Shown here piece by piece: positions 15,904 to 24,820 of a stretch of DNA of 33,753 nucleotides. The position numbers and the translations under genes are program-made. The stretch is from an uncultured Caulobacteraceae bacterium (GTDB taxonomy: Bacteria > Pseudomonadota > Alphaproteobacteria > Caulobacterales > Caulobacteraceae): positions 1-33,753 of the forward strand of contig CAIQJF010000061.1 of NCBI GenBank assembly GCA_903872075.1. Direction: 5' to 3'. The number at the start of each line of letters is the position of its first letter. The stretch's first letter is position 1. The notes beneath the pieces were generated by a model. The model did not search any database. It saw nothing but the letters and a program-made list of their open reading frames with translations, and was not told the origin of the DNA.

Positions 15904-17295
15904 ATGCGGACGATGTTGGCGCTTGCCGCCTGTGCAACCCTTGCCTCCGCCGCCTGCCAGGCGGCTGATCCCTTGCGCACCGGAACCGACGCCGTGCGCG
16001 ACCAGGCCCTGAGCGACCCGACCGCCTATGCGGTCGTGGCCTCGCTCTCCACCGAGGTGGGCCCGCGCGTGGCGGGGTCCGAGGCCGCGGCCCGGGCCCG
16101 CGACTGGGGCGTGGCCAAACTCAAGGCGCTCGGCTTTTCCAAGGTGCATGCGGAGCCGTTCCCGATCACCGCCTGGGCGCGGGGAGCGGAATCCGCCGTG
16201 TTGACCGCGCCCTATGGCGCCGGACTGGCGATCCTGGGCCTCGGCGGGTCGGTCCCCACGGCGCCTGACGGGGTGGAGGGCGAGGCCGTCATTTTCCGCG
16301 CCTACGCCGACCTTCTCGCCGCCCCGCCGGGATCGCTCGCGGGCAAGATCGCCGTGGTGACCCAGCCCATGGCGCGAACCCAGGAAGGCTCCGGCTATGG
16401 CGCGGCAAGCCCGATGCGGCGATCGGGGGCCAGCGAGGCCGCGCGACGGGGCGCGCTCGCCTATCTCGTCCGCTCCCTGGCCACGGGAGTCTCCCGCGAA
16501 CCGCACACCGGCGCCCTGAACTATGCGCCCGACGCCACCAAGATTCCGGCCGCCGCCCTGTCGGTGATCGACGCCCAGAAACTCGACCGACTGGCCGCCA
16601 CCGGCGCGCCGATCCGCATCCGCCTGAAACTCGCGTCCACAAGCGCGCCTGCAACCGGTTGGACGGTGGTGGGCGACATTCCCGGAACGGAGCATCCCGA
16701 ACAGGTGATTCTGGTCGGCGGGCACCTGGATTCCTGGGATCCGGGGACGGGCGCCATCGACGACGGGGCGGGGATCGCCATCGCCACGGCCGCCGCCCGC
16801 CTCGCCGGAGCGCCCGCGCATCCGCCGTTGCGAACCCTGCGCGTGGCCATGTTCGGGGCGGAGGAAATGGCCTTTACCACCGCGGCCTTCACCGCCGCCC
16901 ATAAGGCCGAGGTCGGCGACATCGTCGCCATCGGCGAGAGCGATGAGGGCGCCGACAACGTCTGGTCGGTGCAACTGCCGGCGGGCGCATCTGGGCTGCC
17001 GCAGATGCGGACCCTGGCCGCGAGCCTGGCGCCGCTCGGAATCTTCGTCTCCCCCGAACCGGCCCGGTTCGGGGGCTCCGACATCGCCGGGCTGGCGGCG
17101 GCCGGCGCGCCGGTGGTCGACTTCCGCCAGGACGCCAGCCGCTATTTCGACTGGCACCACTCCTCCGAAGACACGCTGGACAAGATCGACCCGGCGCAAC
17201 TGAACCAGAACGTCGCCGCCTGGGGCGCCTTCCTGTACATTGTCAGCCACTCCGACGTGTCGTTCCGGCCACAGCCCACGGCCGCCAAACCCTAG
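15904..17295 (+). CDS. Exported M28-family zinc aminopeptidase / carboxypeptidase Q-like
   Basis: The product has 463 residues. ATG 15904 is preceded by AAGGAGA at 9 bases and followed by a signal peptide (MRTMLALAACATLASAAC). A Cys at the cleavage site gives a weak lipobox, so it may be either soluble periplasmic or lipid-anchored. A PA-like insert spans about 120-245 (GEAVIFRAYADLL, GKIAVV). The M28 zinc ligands and catalytic acids are visible: H274 and D276 in GGHLDSWD, D286 in GAIDDGAG, E320/E321 in FGAEEM, E345-S-D347, and the last His in YFDWHHSSEDT. The layout matches the carboxypeptidase Q (plasma glutamate carboxypeptidase) branch, which cleaves small peptides. A long hairpin lies between its 3' end and the converging PEP-CTERM gene. 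Confidence 0.9.
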   Translation: MRTMLALAACATLASAACQAADPLRTGTDAVRDQALSDPTAYAVVASLSTEVGPRVAGSEAAARARDWGVAKLKALGFSKVHAEPFPITAWARGAESAVLTAPYGAGLAILGLGGSVPTAPDGVEGEAVIFRAYADLLAAPPGSLAGKIAVVTQPMARTQEGSGYGAASPMRRSGASEAARRGALAYLVRSLATGVSREPHTGALNYAPDATKIPAAALSVIDAQKLDRLAATGAPIRIRLKLASTSAPATGWTVVGDIPGTEHPEQVILVGGHLDSWDPGTGAIDDGAGIAIATAAARLAGAPAHPPLRTLRVAMFGAEEMAFTTAAFTAAHKAEVGDIVAIGESDEGADNVWSVQLPAGASGLPQMRTLAASLAPLGIFVSPEPARFGGSDIAGLAAAGAPVVDFRQDASRYFDWHHSSEDTLDKIDPAQLNQNVAAWGAFLYIVSHSDVSFRPQPTAAKP

Positions 17296-17328
17296 GCCGC
17301 AGACAAGCCAGGGCGGGCCTCATCGAGG

Positions 17329-17356
17329 GCGCCGCCGGCCTCGCGGCCGGCGGCGC
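17329..17356. terminator. 12-bp perfect hairpin between two convergent genes
   Basis: GCGCCGCCGGCC (17329-17340) pairs perfectly with GGCCGGCGGCGC (17345-17356) around the loop TCGC. It lies between the stop of the M28 peptidase (17295) and that of the leftward PEP-CTERM gene (17380). No T-run follows on either strand, so it is either a shared transcription barrier / mRNA end stabiliser or an atypical terminator. Confidence 0.5.
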
Positions 17357-17379
17357 AGACGCGTGCGAGGCTTAGCCTG

Positions 17380-18068
17380 TCAGGCGACGGCGATCGCCGT
17401 CCTGCGACGCGACCGCAAGGCGACCCCGAGTCCGCCGAAGCCAACCAGCATCAGGGCCCAGCTCGCCGGCTCCGGCACGCCGGTCGCGCCGTTGAAGGTG
17501 ACTTCGCTGATGAAGGTCCAGGCGTTGGGATTGCTGTCCGGCATCAGGGTGAGGGAACTGCCCGACAACGACAGGCCGGAAACGGTGAGCCACTCGGACG
17601 ACGCCGAGAAGGACGTCACGACAGGCGTATAGGAGACGCCATTGATGACCAGCGTGCCCGGCGCCGACACACCGCCGACGCCCGTGTTGTCCACCGCGAC
17701 CGAAACGCTGGTGACAGTCGACGGACCGGCGAAATGGAAGGTGATCGTGGGCTCGCTATGATACTGGAATTGCCAGCCGACGTAGGGGCCGGCGCCAGCC
17801 TGATTGGATACGATGACCAAGGATCAGGCGAGGCGTAGCCGTCGGTCAGCACGCCCAGGCCACCGCTGAGCGGAGCGTGATCAGTCGTCTTGGCGCCGGA
17901 CCCGGTGTAGTTCGCATCCCAATAGTTGTAGGCGCCGCCGGAGGCGTTACCGTCGCCGTTCTGCATGTCGTAGCTCGTGACGCTCAAGGGCCCCGCCGCG
18001 GCCGTCGTGGCGCCAAGGCCCATCGTCAAGGCGATCGCCACACCCGCGACCTTCATTCGAACGCGCAT
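17380..18068 (-). pseudogene. PEPxxWA-CTERM secreted protein, split by a one-base frameshift
   Basis: The first frame starts at ATG 18066-18068 (GAAGGA 8 bases upstream). It has a signal peptide (MKVAGVAIALTMGLGATTAAA), then PLSVTSYDMQNGDG and GGLGVLTDGYASPDPW. From there the sense passes to the next frame: VIVSNQAGAGPYVGWQ, TITFHFAGPSTVTSVSVAVDN, and a C-terminal sorting signal VPEPASWALMLVGFGGLG followed by RSRRR. Adding one G to the GG at 17817-17818 joins the parts into a 229-residue protein reading DPWVIVSNQ. PEP-CTERM proteins are exported, cut by an exosortase and linked to extracellular polysaccharide or biofilm matrix. The frame is broken as given; either true decay or sequencing error. 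Confidence 0.8.
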
Positions 18069-18114
18069 GATCCAAATCCTTCGTCTGGTTTGAAAGTCGA
18101 CATTTTAAGAAAAT

Positions 18115-18122
18115 CCCCCCCC
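18115..18122. repeat. Homopolymer tract of eight C (G on the PEP-CTERM strand)
   Basis: Eight consecutive C lie about 50 bases upstream of the leftward PEP-CTERM start and about 110 bases ahead of the rightward transporter. Mononucleotide runs of this length are uncommon in such packed DNA and can change length by slippage. No direct sign of promoter-strength switching is visible. Confidence 0.4.
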
Positions 18123-18235
18123 AACACAAGGCTGGCAATCCATCACCACATTTTCGCCTAACCTCGCGCTCGATCCCGTCCGCGGAACTGCGGGAAGGTC
18201 TTGACGCCCATGGCGAGCTGTCTCCAGAAGCGGTG

Positions 18236-19807
18236 ATGTCCGACACCGCCGCGCAGGGCGACATCGCCGCCGAGCCGCCGCCGGGCGTGGACGAACTGCC
18301 GGTTCTGTCCGGCGCGGCGCTCTGGGGGACCGGGGTGCTGCTGGCCTTGGCCAATTTCGTCTCGGTGCTGGACCTGACCATCACCAACGTCTCGGTGCCG
18401 ACGATCTCAGGCTCCATGGGCGCCTCGATCGGTCAGGGCACCTGGGTGATCACCTCCTACGCCGTGGCCGAGGCGGTGACCGTGCCGCTGACCGGGTGGC
18501 TGGCCGGACGGTTCGGCTCCTCGCGGGTGCTGGTCGCCGCCCTGCTGGCCTTCGCCGTCGCGTCGTTTCTCTGCGCCCTCTCCCCGACCATCGGGGTGCT
18601 GGTAGGCTTCCGGGTGCTACAGGGCATGACCGGCGGTCCGCTGATGCCGCTATCCCAGACCCTGCTGCTGCGGCTGTTCCCCAAACATCTGCAGCCGGCG
18701 GCCATGGGCCTGTGGAGCGTCACCACCCTGGTGGCGCCGATCACCGGGCCGATTCTGGGCGGCGCCTTGTGCGAGAGCTTCGGCTGGCCGGTGATCTTCC
18801 TGATCAATGTGCCGGTGGCCATTGGCGCGGGGCTGCTGGCCTGGCGGGTGGTGGTCCGGGGCCGCTATCGGCCGATCAAGGCGCCGTTCGATACGGTGGG
18901 CCTGATGCTGCTCATCGCCTGGGTCGGGCTTCTCCAGATCATGCTGGACCTGGGCAAGGACGCAGACTGGTTCGCCTCGCCGTTGATCGTGGCCATGGGT
19001 TGCGGCTCGGCGGTGTCCTTCGTCGCCTTCCTGATCTGGGAGCTGACCAGCGACCATCCGATCGTCAACCTGCGGGTCTTTCGCCACCGCGGCTTCTGGG
19101 CGGCCATGGTGATCTTCGCCTGCGCCCTGGGCGCCTTCTTCGCCACCAATGTGCTCACCCCGCTCTGGCTGCAGACCAACATGGGCTACACCGCCACCCA
19201 GGCGGGCATCGCCACCGGCGCCACCGGCATCCTGGCCGTGGCCGCAGCGCCCATCGCCGCCATGCTGGTGGCGCGCATCGATGCGCGCATCGTCGCCTGC
19301 ACGGGCATCGGCTGGCTGATGATCACCGCCCTGATGCGCGGCACGGCCAACACCGACATGAGCTTCTGGCAGGTCTGGGGCGTCCTGGTGCTGGTCGGGA
19401 TGGCCATGCCGACCTTCTTCATGCCCCTGACCCTGCTGGCGATGGGATCGGTGGACACGTCGGAGACAGCCGCCGCGTCGGGCCTGGCCAGTTTCGTGCG
19501 CACCCTGTCCGGCGCCTTCGCCACCTCGATCGTCACCACCCGGTGGGAAAGCTCGGCCGCCGCCTTCCATGCCGACCTGGCAGGCCGCAGCCCGCGCCTG
19601 GGCGAGCCGATCAGGCTGCTCACCAGCCAGGGGATCGCCCCCGAGCGCGCCCTGGCCGTGGTCAATGACATCGTGGACCGCCAAGCTGTTCTGCTGGCCA
19701 CCAACCATCTGTTCTGGGAGATCGCCATGGTGTTCGGCTTCGGCACACTGCTCGTGTGGCTGCTGCCCCGGCCGGTCCGCGAGGTGGACATCTCGGGGAC
19801 GCATTGA
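18236..19807 (+). CDS. DHA2-type (EmrB/QacA) multidrug efflux transporter, MFS
   Basis: The product has 523 residues and about 14 hydrophobic spans, the length and layout of the drug:H+ antiporter-2 family in the inner membrane. The first span carries the family signature with an acidic residue, FVSVLDLTITNVSVPTI. The loop motif GWLAGRFGSSRVL follows span 2, and GFRVLQGMTGGPLMPL and GPILGGALCESFGWPVIFLINVP are the family motifs of spans 4-6. EmrB normally works with a membrane-fusion partner EmrA; none is adjacent. The start could be GTG 18233 or ATG 18236; I prefer the ATG. The ribosome site is weak. It is divergent from the PEP-CTERM gene. A regulator is not seen. Confidence 0.9.
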   Translation: MSDTAAQGDIAAEPPPGVDELPVLSGAALWGTGVLLALANFVSVLDLTITNVSVPTISGSMGASIGQGTWVITSYAVAEAVTVPLTGWLAGRFGSSRVLVAALLAFAVASFLCALSPTIGVLVGFRVLQGMTGGPLMPLSQTLLLRLFPKHLQPAAMGLWSVTTLVAPITGPILGGALCESFGWPVIFLINVPVAIGAGLLAWRVVVRGRYRPIKAPFDTVGLMLLIAWVGLLQIMLDLGKDADWFASPLIVAMGCGSAVSFVAFLIWELTSDHPIVNLRVFRHRGFWAAMVIFACALGAFFATNVLTPLWLQTNMGYTATQAGIATGATGILAVAAAPIAAMLVARIDARIVACTGIGWLMITALMRGTANTDMSFWQVWGVLVLVGMAMPTFFMPLTLLAMGSVDTSETAAASGLASFVRTLSGAFATSIVTTRWESSAAAFHADLAGRSPRLGEPIRLLTSQGIAPERALAVVNDIVDRQAVLLATNHLFWEIAMVFGFGTLLVWLLPRPVREVDISGTH

Positions 19808-19828
19808 GCGCCCGGCGTGAGCAAATCA

Positions 19829-19847
19829 GTTTCGATTTTCACGAAAC
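19829..19847. repeat. Short inverted repeat between transporter and small membrane protein
   Basis: GTTTCG (19829-19834) and CGAAAC (19842-19847) are separated by ATTTTCA, in the AT-richer part of the 105-base gap. A second hairpin, GGCTCC-GCG-GGAGCC (19878-19892), stands 5 bases ahead of the next ribosome site. These may be an operator, a weak terminator for the transporter, or a translational control hairpin. Confidence 0.3.
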
Positions 19848-19912
19848 CGGCCTAGGCCTGGGTCTCATCTTTGCCTGGGCTCCGCGGGAGCCGCGCCAGG
19901 AGGACCCCCGAC

Positions 19913-20335
19913 ATGTCACACACACCCCACCCGCGGATCGCCGACCGCAAGACATCCGGCGCCGCGACGGTTGCCGACGAACTGAACGGCTTCAACGGCT
20001 GGCTGGCGGTGAAGATCACCAACAGCGTCGGCACCATGTGGTGCGCCTACGCCTTCGCCGCCCTGGCGCTGGTGAGCCTGCCTGAGGCCATCAAGGGCGG
20101 CACGGCGCCGCTGATCGCCTGGATCGCCCAGACCTTCCTGCAGCTGGTGCTGTTGTCGATCATCATGGTCGGCCAGAAGGTGGCGGCGGCGGCATCCGAC
20201 AAGCAGGCTTTTCAAACCTATAAGGACGCCGAGGCGCTGCTCGACATCACCGACAGCATGCACAAGCTGCTAAAGGCCAATACCGAACTCACCGAGCAGA
20301 TCCACAAGCTGGTGACGGAGAAGGAGGCTGCCTGA
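19913..20335 (+). CDS. Small two-span membrane protein with C-terminal helical tail
   Basis: The product has 140 residues. The start ATG 19913 follows AGGAGGA at 8 bases; the frame open back to 19871 is not needed. Two membrane spans are clear: TMWCAYAFAALALVSLP (about 42-58) and PLIAWIAQTFLQLVLLSIIM (about 67-86). Then MVGQKVAAAASDKQAFQTYK leads into a polar helix likely to be a coiled coil (ADALLDITDSMHKLL-type spacing of hydrophobics). The block VGTMWCAYAFA...WIAQTFLQLVLLSIIMVGQ recalls a family of DUF1003-like small membrane proteins also met in actinobacteria and their phages; the function is unknown. The stop codon lies in one arm of a hairpin that also contains the stop of the converging flavin oxidoreductase. 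Confidence 0.75.
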   Translation: MSHTPHPRIADRKTSGAATVADELNGFNGWLAVKITNSVGTMWCAYAFAALALVSLPEAIKGGTAPLIAWIAQTFLQLVLLSIIMVGQKVAAAASDKQAFQTYKDAEALLDITDSMHKLLKANTELTEQIHKLVTEKEAA

Positions 20336-20350
20336 GTTCCGCGCTCAGGC
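20330..20350. terminator. Shared hairpin spanning two convergent stop codons
   Basis: GCCTGAG (20330-20336) pairs with CTCAGGC (20344-20350) around the loop TTCCGCG. The TGA of the rightward membrane protein and the TGA of the leftward oxidoreductase fall in opposite arms. There is no T-run, so termination strength is doubtful. Confidence 0.4.
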
Positions 20351-21436
20351 GACGGGTTCGGCGGCGACGAAGTTCTCCCAGGTGGCCATGTAGCGCAGGA
20401 ACCGCGCGCCCAGGCCTTCGGCGGCGAGGTAGTCGCGGGTGACCGGCAGCGGCGCGGGCTGGAAGTCGAGATCGGCCCGGGCGCGCTCTGGAAAGTCATG
20501 GTGCAGGATGGCGGCGCGGCCGATCAGCACGAAATCCACCCCCTCGGCCAGCAGGCGTTCGGCGATGCGCGGGGTCATGATCTTGCCCGCGACGCCGAGG
20601 CGGGTCTGGCCGCGCGGCAGGTCGGCGAACCAGCCGGTGAGGGAGCGGCCCTTGTGCTCGACCTCCTCCGGTTCCTTCGAGGCGTCCCACATGGACATGT
20701 CGATGTAGTCGAGCTTGCCGCCGGCCATCAGGTCCTGGGCGTAGTCGCGCATCTCGGCCAGGCGCAGGCCATAACGCTCGGGTGACAGGCGCAGGCCAAG
20801 CTGGAAGCCCGGCCGGCAGACGGCGCGGATGCCGTCGATGATCTCGGCGATCACCCGGGAGCGGTTCTGCAGCGAGCCACCGTAGCGATCGTCGCGCCGG
20901 TTCTCGGTCAGGGACAGGAACTGGGTGAGGATATAGCCATGGGCGCCATGCAGCTCGACGCCGTCGAAGCCGGCGAGCTCGGCCCGGCGGGCGGCGCTGA
21001 TGAAATCCTGGATCAGTTGCTCGACCTCGGCGGTAGATAGGGCTCGCGCGCCGGTGGCCGGATCCTCCGACGGGCCGACGGGCTGGGGCACGCAGCGCTT
21101 GGGCGAGCGGATGCCGGCGTGATGCAGCTGCAGGGCGGCCACCCGGCCCTGCGCCTTGATCAGATCGGCCAGGCGGGTGAAGCCCTCGATATGGTCGTCG
21201 GAGGTGATGCCGAACTGACCCTGGCCGCCCTTGCCCTGGGGCTGGACGTAACAGGCCGAGGTCATGACGAACCCGAAGCCGCCCCGGGCGCGCATGCCCA
21301 GCCACCGCTCCTCATCCGGCGTCACCCGCCCGTCGGGCGTGGCCTGATCGCTGGTCATGGGCGCCAGCATCAGGCGGTTCTCCATGGCCGGCCCGCGGGC
21401 GAAGGTCAGGGGCTCGAACAGGGGCGAGGCGGTCAT
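20345..21436 (-). CDS. NADH:flavin oxidoreductase, old yellow enzyme family
   Basis: The product has 363 residues and is an FMN-dependent TIM-barrel ene-reductase of the OYE family. The start NRLMLAPMTSD is the family's N-terminal strand. The substrate/FMN region ELHGAHGYILTQFLS gives His163, His166 and the proton-donor Tyr168. The hallmark DRYGGSLQNR is at 183-192, and GVDFVLIGRAAI is the C-terminal FMN phosphate site. It has no Fe-S or extra C-terminal domains, so it is the short form. Such enzymes reduce activated C=C bonds of enones, nitro compounds or terpenoids with NAD(P)H. It stands beside a TonB receptor and close to an SDR, a monooxygenase and an epoxide hydrolase, which suggests a role in degrading a small organic molecule. 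Confidence 0.92.
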   Translation of the reverse strand: MTASPLFEPLTFARGPAMENRLMLAPMTSDQATPDGRVTPDEERWLGMRARGGFGFVMTSACYVQPQGKGGQGQFGITSDDHIEGFTRLADLIKAQGRVAALQLHHAGIRSPKRCVPQPVGPSEDPATGARALSTAEVEQLIQDFISAARRAELAGFDGVELHGAHGYILTQFLSLTENRRDDRYGGSLQNRSRVIAEIIDGIRAVCRPGFQLGLRLSPERYGLRLAEMRDYAQDLMAGGKLDYIDMSMWDASKEPEEVEHKGRSLTGWFADLPRGQTRLGVAGKIMTPRIAERLLAEGVDFVLIGRAAILHHDFPERARADLDFQPAPLPVTRDYLAAEGLGARFLRYMATWENFVAAEPVA

Positions 21437-21499
21437 GGAAGGGCGGCTCCGGACGTCAGTCGGGCATTGTGGCGGGGCCGGAGGGTTGGATGCAACCGC

Positions 21500-21625
21500 C
21501 TAACGCTGGCGGACCTCCAACGGCCCCGGCTCGCCGATCAGGGTGACGGCCGCCCAGTAGGATGGGACGGCGCGCCGGGCGCTGGGGATGAGGGTGGCGT
21601 GGAAAGCCAGCTGCAGGGTGCGTGT
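21500..21625 (-). pseudogene. 3' remnant of a lost gene, possibly CHAT-domain protein
   Basis: In the gap between the oxidoreductase and the TonB receptor, the minus strand reads RTLQLAFHATLIPSARRAV, then PSYWAAVTLIGEPGPLEV and a TAG at 21500-21502. The composition is protein-like rather than the Arg/Pro-rich look of shadow frames. The ending P-x-YWA-x-x-x-L-I-G is how CHAT (caspase-like) domains usually finish. Sequence upstream of about 21625 loses coding character and reaches a stop, and there is no believable start. It looks like the tail end of a gene whose front was removed when the neighbourhood was rearranged. The family label is tentative. Confidence 0.35.
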
Positions 21626-21733
21626 CCAAAATATCCCCATCGCCCGGAATCGTTCGGCCGGGGCCGGCCCGGTGTTGCCCTGCGGGCGTCCGGGCGCCTA
21701 CGATCGAGCCGAAATTGCATGGGGCCTGACAGT

Positions 21734-24616
21734 ATGACGAAGGCTTTTCTTCTTTGCAGCGCGATGGCGGGCCTCGTGCTCGAGGCCAGCCTGGCGCACG
21801 CCCAGACCGAAGCCGCCGCCGGCGCCAGCGCGCCCACGCTGACTGAAGAGATCATCGTCACCGGCAGCCGCATCCGTCGCGATCCGCTGGTCCAGGCCAG
21901 CCCGGTGGTCGTCATCGGCCAGGAGTCGATCCAGCAGACCGGCCTGTCGGCGGTCGCCGACGTGCTCCAGCGTCTGCCGAGCGCCAGCGGCGGTCTGAAC
22001 TCGAAGGTCAACAACAGCGGCAACATCGGCAATCCGCCCGACGGCGGCGGGGTCGGCGCCGGTTCGGCCGAGATCGATCTGCGCTACCTCGGCGCCAAGC
22101 GGACGCTCGTGCTGGTAGACGGCATGCGCTTCGTCAACGGCGCGAGCGCCAGCGGCATTCCCTCGACGGTCGATCTCAACACCATCCCGTTCAGTCAGAT
22201 CGACAGGATCGAGGTGCTGCAGTCGGGCCAGTCGCCGCTCTATGGCTCGGACGCGCTCGCCGGCGTCGTCAACATCATCACCAAGTCGTCGCAGCAGGGC
22301 CTGCAACTGTCGGCCCAGGTCGGCGCCTTCCGTCAGGGCGACGGCGTCACCCAGGACTATAATTTCAGCTACGGCTTCAGGCTGCCGAAGACCTCGATCG
22401 TGTTCGGCGCCAGCTACGTCAACCAGGACGCGGTCAGGACAGCCAACCGCTCGACCTCGCAATACCCCAACCCGTTCCAGACCAGCTGTTCCGACCCCAT
22501 CGGCGGGTGCAGCAGCGCCACGCCCAACGGCCGCTTCGTGGGCATCCCCGGAGTAGCGGGCAGCCTGACCCTGAAGACCGGCCCGATCGCGGGGCGGCCG
22601 CACTACGATCCCCTCGACCCGACCGGCGCGGGCAGCGATTTCAAGAAATTCACCTCGGCCGACCGCTTCGATTTCGCGCCGCTCAACTATTTCCTGACCC
22701 CCTCCGAGCGCTTCGGCGCCTTTGTCAGTCTCAAGCGTGAGCTGAGCGAGAACATCGTCCTGCGGGTCAACGCGGAATACAGCCGCCGCAATTCACAGAA
22801 CAAGGCGGCCTTCCTGCCGCTGTTCATCGGTCCGGACGCCGGCAACGGCAACCTGCTCGATACGATCAGCATCGACGCGACCAACCCCTACAATCCGTTC
22901 GGTCAGTTGTCGGCGGGGGGCACCGGGCAGCCGGCGGCGAACTACTCCTTCATCGCCCGCCGCCTGGTCGAAAACGGCCAGCGTACCTATTCCCAGAATG
23001 TCGACACCCGCAGCGTCACGGCGAGCCTGAACGGCTCGTTCATGTTCAACGCCCACAAGTTCTTCTGGGACGCCAACGCCCGGGCCGGTTTCAACGACGC
23101 CCACCAGACCTTCACCGGCAACGTCAACGCGGCGAAGCTCGCCCAGGCGCTCGGGCCGGTGGCCGGCTGCACCGCGCCGTGCGTACCCTTCGATCTCTTC
23201 GGCGGCGCCGGCTCGATCACCCCGGCGATGCTGGACTTCGTCGCCTTCACCGAACACGACCAGAGCAAGCAGGAAGTCTACGACTATACGCTGAACCTCA
23301 GCGGCGACCTGATCGACCTGCCGGCCGGCCCGCTCGGCGTCGCCGTGGGTTACGAGCACCGCTATCAGTTCGGCAGCTTCGATCCCGATCCGATCATCGT
23401 CGCCGGTCTGGGCGCGGACATCCCCGCCCAGCCCGCGGCCGGCCACTACAACACCAACGAGGTCTATGGCGAAGTCCGGGTCCCGATCCTCAAGGACGTC
23501 CCGCTCGTCTCGTCCCTGGAAGCCGACGGATCGGTCCGCTACGCCGACTATTCGACCGGTTTCTCCAGCACCACCTATACCGGCACCGGCCTGTGGAAGC
23601 CCGTCCCCGACGTGCTGGTGCGGGCCAGCTACGCGACCGGGTTCCGCGCGCCGGCGATCGGTGAGCTGTACGGCGCCGCCTCGCGGGCCGACGCGCCGAT
23701 CGACGATCCCTGCACCAACGTGGCGGGATCGCCCTATCAGTCCTCGGCGACGGTCCGCGCCAACTGCACCGCCAACGGCGTCCCCGCCAACGGCAGCTAT
23801 GCCGAACCCACCGGCGGGCAGCTCGCGGTCCTGACCGGCGGCAACGCCCAGCTTAAGCCGGAGACGTCGGAGACCCTCCTGTTCGGCGCGGTCTATTCGC
23901 CGGAATGGGCGCGCGCGTCGGGCTTCGCCAGCCAGTTCAGCCTTGAGGCGAACTACTACGATATCAAGGTGTCCAACGCGATCGCGCCGACGGACGCCCA
24001 GCTCACGCTCAGCCGCTGCGCCTTCTCGGCCGACGCGCTCAGCTGCGCGGCCATCACCCGCACGCCCAACGGCCTGATCCAGCGCATCAACGCCACCTTG
24101 CAGAACATCGGTGAGATCCGCACCCGTGGCGTCGACATCACGGTCAACTACCGCACGCCCAAGACCCAGATCGGCTATGTCGGCCTGTCGCTGAACGGCA
24201 ACTTCCTGATCGACTATGCGGAGACCTTCCCCGCGGCGGTCGGCTTCACGACCACGAGCTATACGGGCACCACGCGCGGCTTCCCCGACCAGTCCTATCC
24301 CGGGTTCAAGGGCACGGGCGTGCTCAGCTGGATGCTGGGCGACATCGATGCGGCCTTCACCGGCCGCTATATCGACCATGTCGTCGAGACCTCGGTCGTG
24401 ACCGGCAATCGCCTGGGGAGCACCTTCTACGGCGATCTTCGGTTCAGCCTGACCCCGGCCGCGTTCAAGCACAAGGTGGAGTTCACCCTCGGGGTGAACA
24501 ACATCTTCGACCAGAACCCGCCCGCTTGCTACAGCTGCACCGGTCCGAACTACGATCCCACGACCTACGACGTGCCCGGACAATTCGGCTATCTGCGCGT
24601 GACCTTCCGCCAGTAG
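21734..24616 (+). CDS. TonB-dependent outer membrane receptor (large, 960 residues)
   Basis: From ATG 21734 the product has 960 residues; an in-frame ATG at 21719 is a weaker alternative. The signal peptide is [20 protein letters not shown] with cleavage near AHA23. A TonB-box-like segment lies at 38-44 (EEIIVTG), followed by the plug ([40 protein letters not shown] at 158-177, VVNIITK). The barrel ends in [10 protein letters not shown], with the expected aromatic near the C-terminus. The plug style ([18 protein letters not shown]) is that of the oar-like/NP-type receptors abundant in Caulobacterales and Sphingomonadales, which take up plant polymers, sugars, peptides or other organics. It is flanked by catabolic enzyme genes, so it may import their substrate. 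No terminator is seen in the 204 bases downstream. Confidence 0.9.
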   Translation: MTKAFLLCSAMAGLVLEASLAHAQTEAAAGASAPTLTEEIIVTGSRIRRDPLVQASPVVVIGQESIQQTGLSAVADVLQRLPSASGGLNSKVNNSGNIGNPPDGGGVGAGSAEIDLRYLGAKRTLVLVDGMRFVNGASASGIPSTVDLNTIPFSQIDRIEVLQSGQSPLYGSDALAGVVNIITKSSQQGLQLSAQVGAFRQGDGVTQDYNFSYGFRLPKTSIVFGASYVNQDAVRTANRSTSQYPNPFQTSCSDPIGGCSSATPNGRFVGIPGVAGSLTLKTGPIAGRPHYDPLDPTGAGSDFKKFTSADRFDFAPLNYFLTPSERFGAFVSLKRELSENIVLRVNAEYSRRNSQNKAAFLPLFIGPDAGNGNLLDTISIDATNPYNPFGQLSAGGTGQPAANYSFIARRLVENGQRTYSQNVDTRSVTASLNGSFMFNAHKFFWDANARAGFNDAHQTFTGNVNAAKLAQALGPVAGCTAPCVPFDLFGGAGSITPAMLDFVAFTEHDQSKQEVYDYTLNLSGDLIDLPAGPLGVAVGYEHRYQFGSFDPDPIIVAGLGADIPAQPAAGHYNTNEVYGEVRVPILKDVPLVSSLEADGSVRYADYSTGFSSTTYTGTGLWKPVPDVLVRASYATGFRAPAIGELYGAASRADAPIDDPCTNVAGSPYQSSATVRANCTANGVPANGSYAEPTGGQLAVLTGGNAQLKPETSETLLFGAVYSPEWARASGFASQFSLEANYYDIKVSNAIAPTDAQLTLSRCAFSADALSCAAITRTPNGLIQRINATLQNIGEIRTRGVDITVNYRTPKTQIGYVGLSLNGNFLIDYAETFPAAVGFTTTSYTGTTRGFPDQSYPGFKGTGVLSWMLGDIDAAFTGRYIDHVVETSVVTGNRLGSTFYGDLRFSLTPAAFKHKVEFTLGVNNIFDQNPPACYSCTGPNYDPTTYDVPGQFGYLRVTFRQ

Positions 24617-24820
24617 GTCAGCCCAGAGCCCCGTCGGACGACATCGCCTGGCCGCAACCCGGCCTGGCTTTAACGTCCGGCCGGGGTGTGTGGCCTAGCC
24701 CGGGCGGTGTCGAATCCCTTGGCCGGACACAGGCAGGCGGCTTCCGCTCAGGGCCAAACTCCGTAACTCGCCAACGTCCAGCAAGCGGACGCTCGGCGCG
24801 CGGGCGTCAGATTGTGATGA

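Noticed and set aside
18201..18224. TTGACGC followed by GCTGTCTC ahead of the DHA2 transporter
   Set aside because: Spacing is 9 bases, outside the 10-14 of the Caulobacter consensus, and the -10 lacks the GCTA core.
22793..24583. 596-codon minus-strand frame opposite the second TonB receptor
   Set aside because: Regular Val/Gly/Arg/Asp-rich shadow of the receptor barrel.
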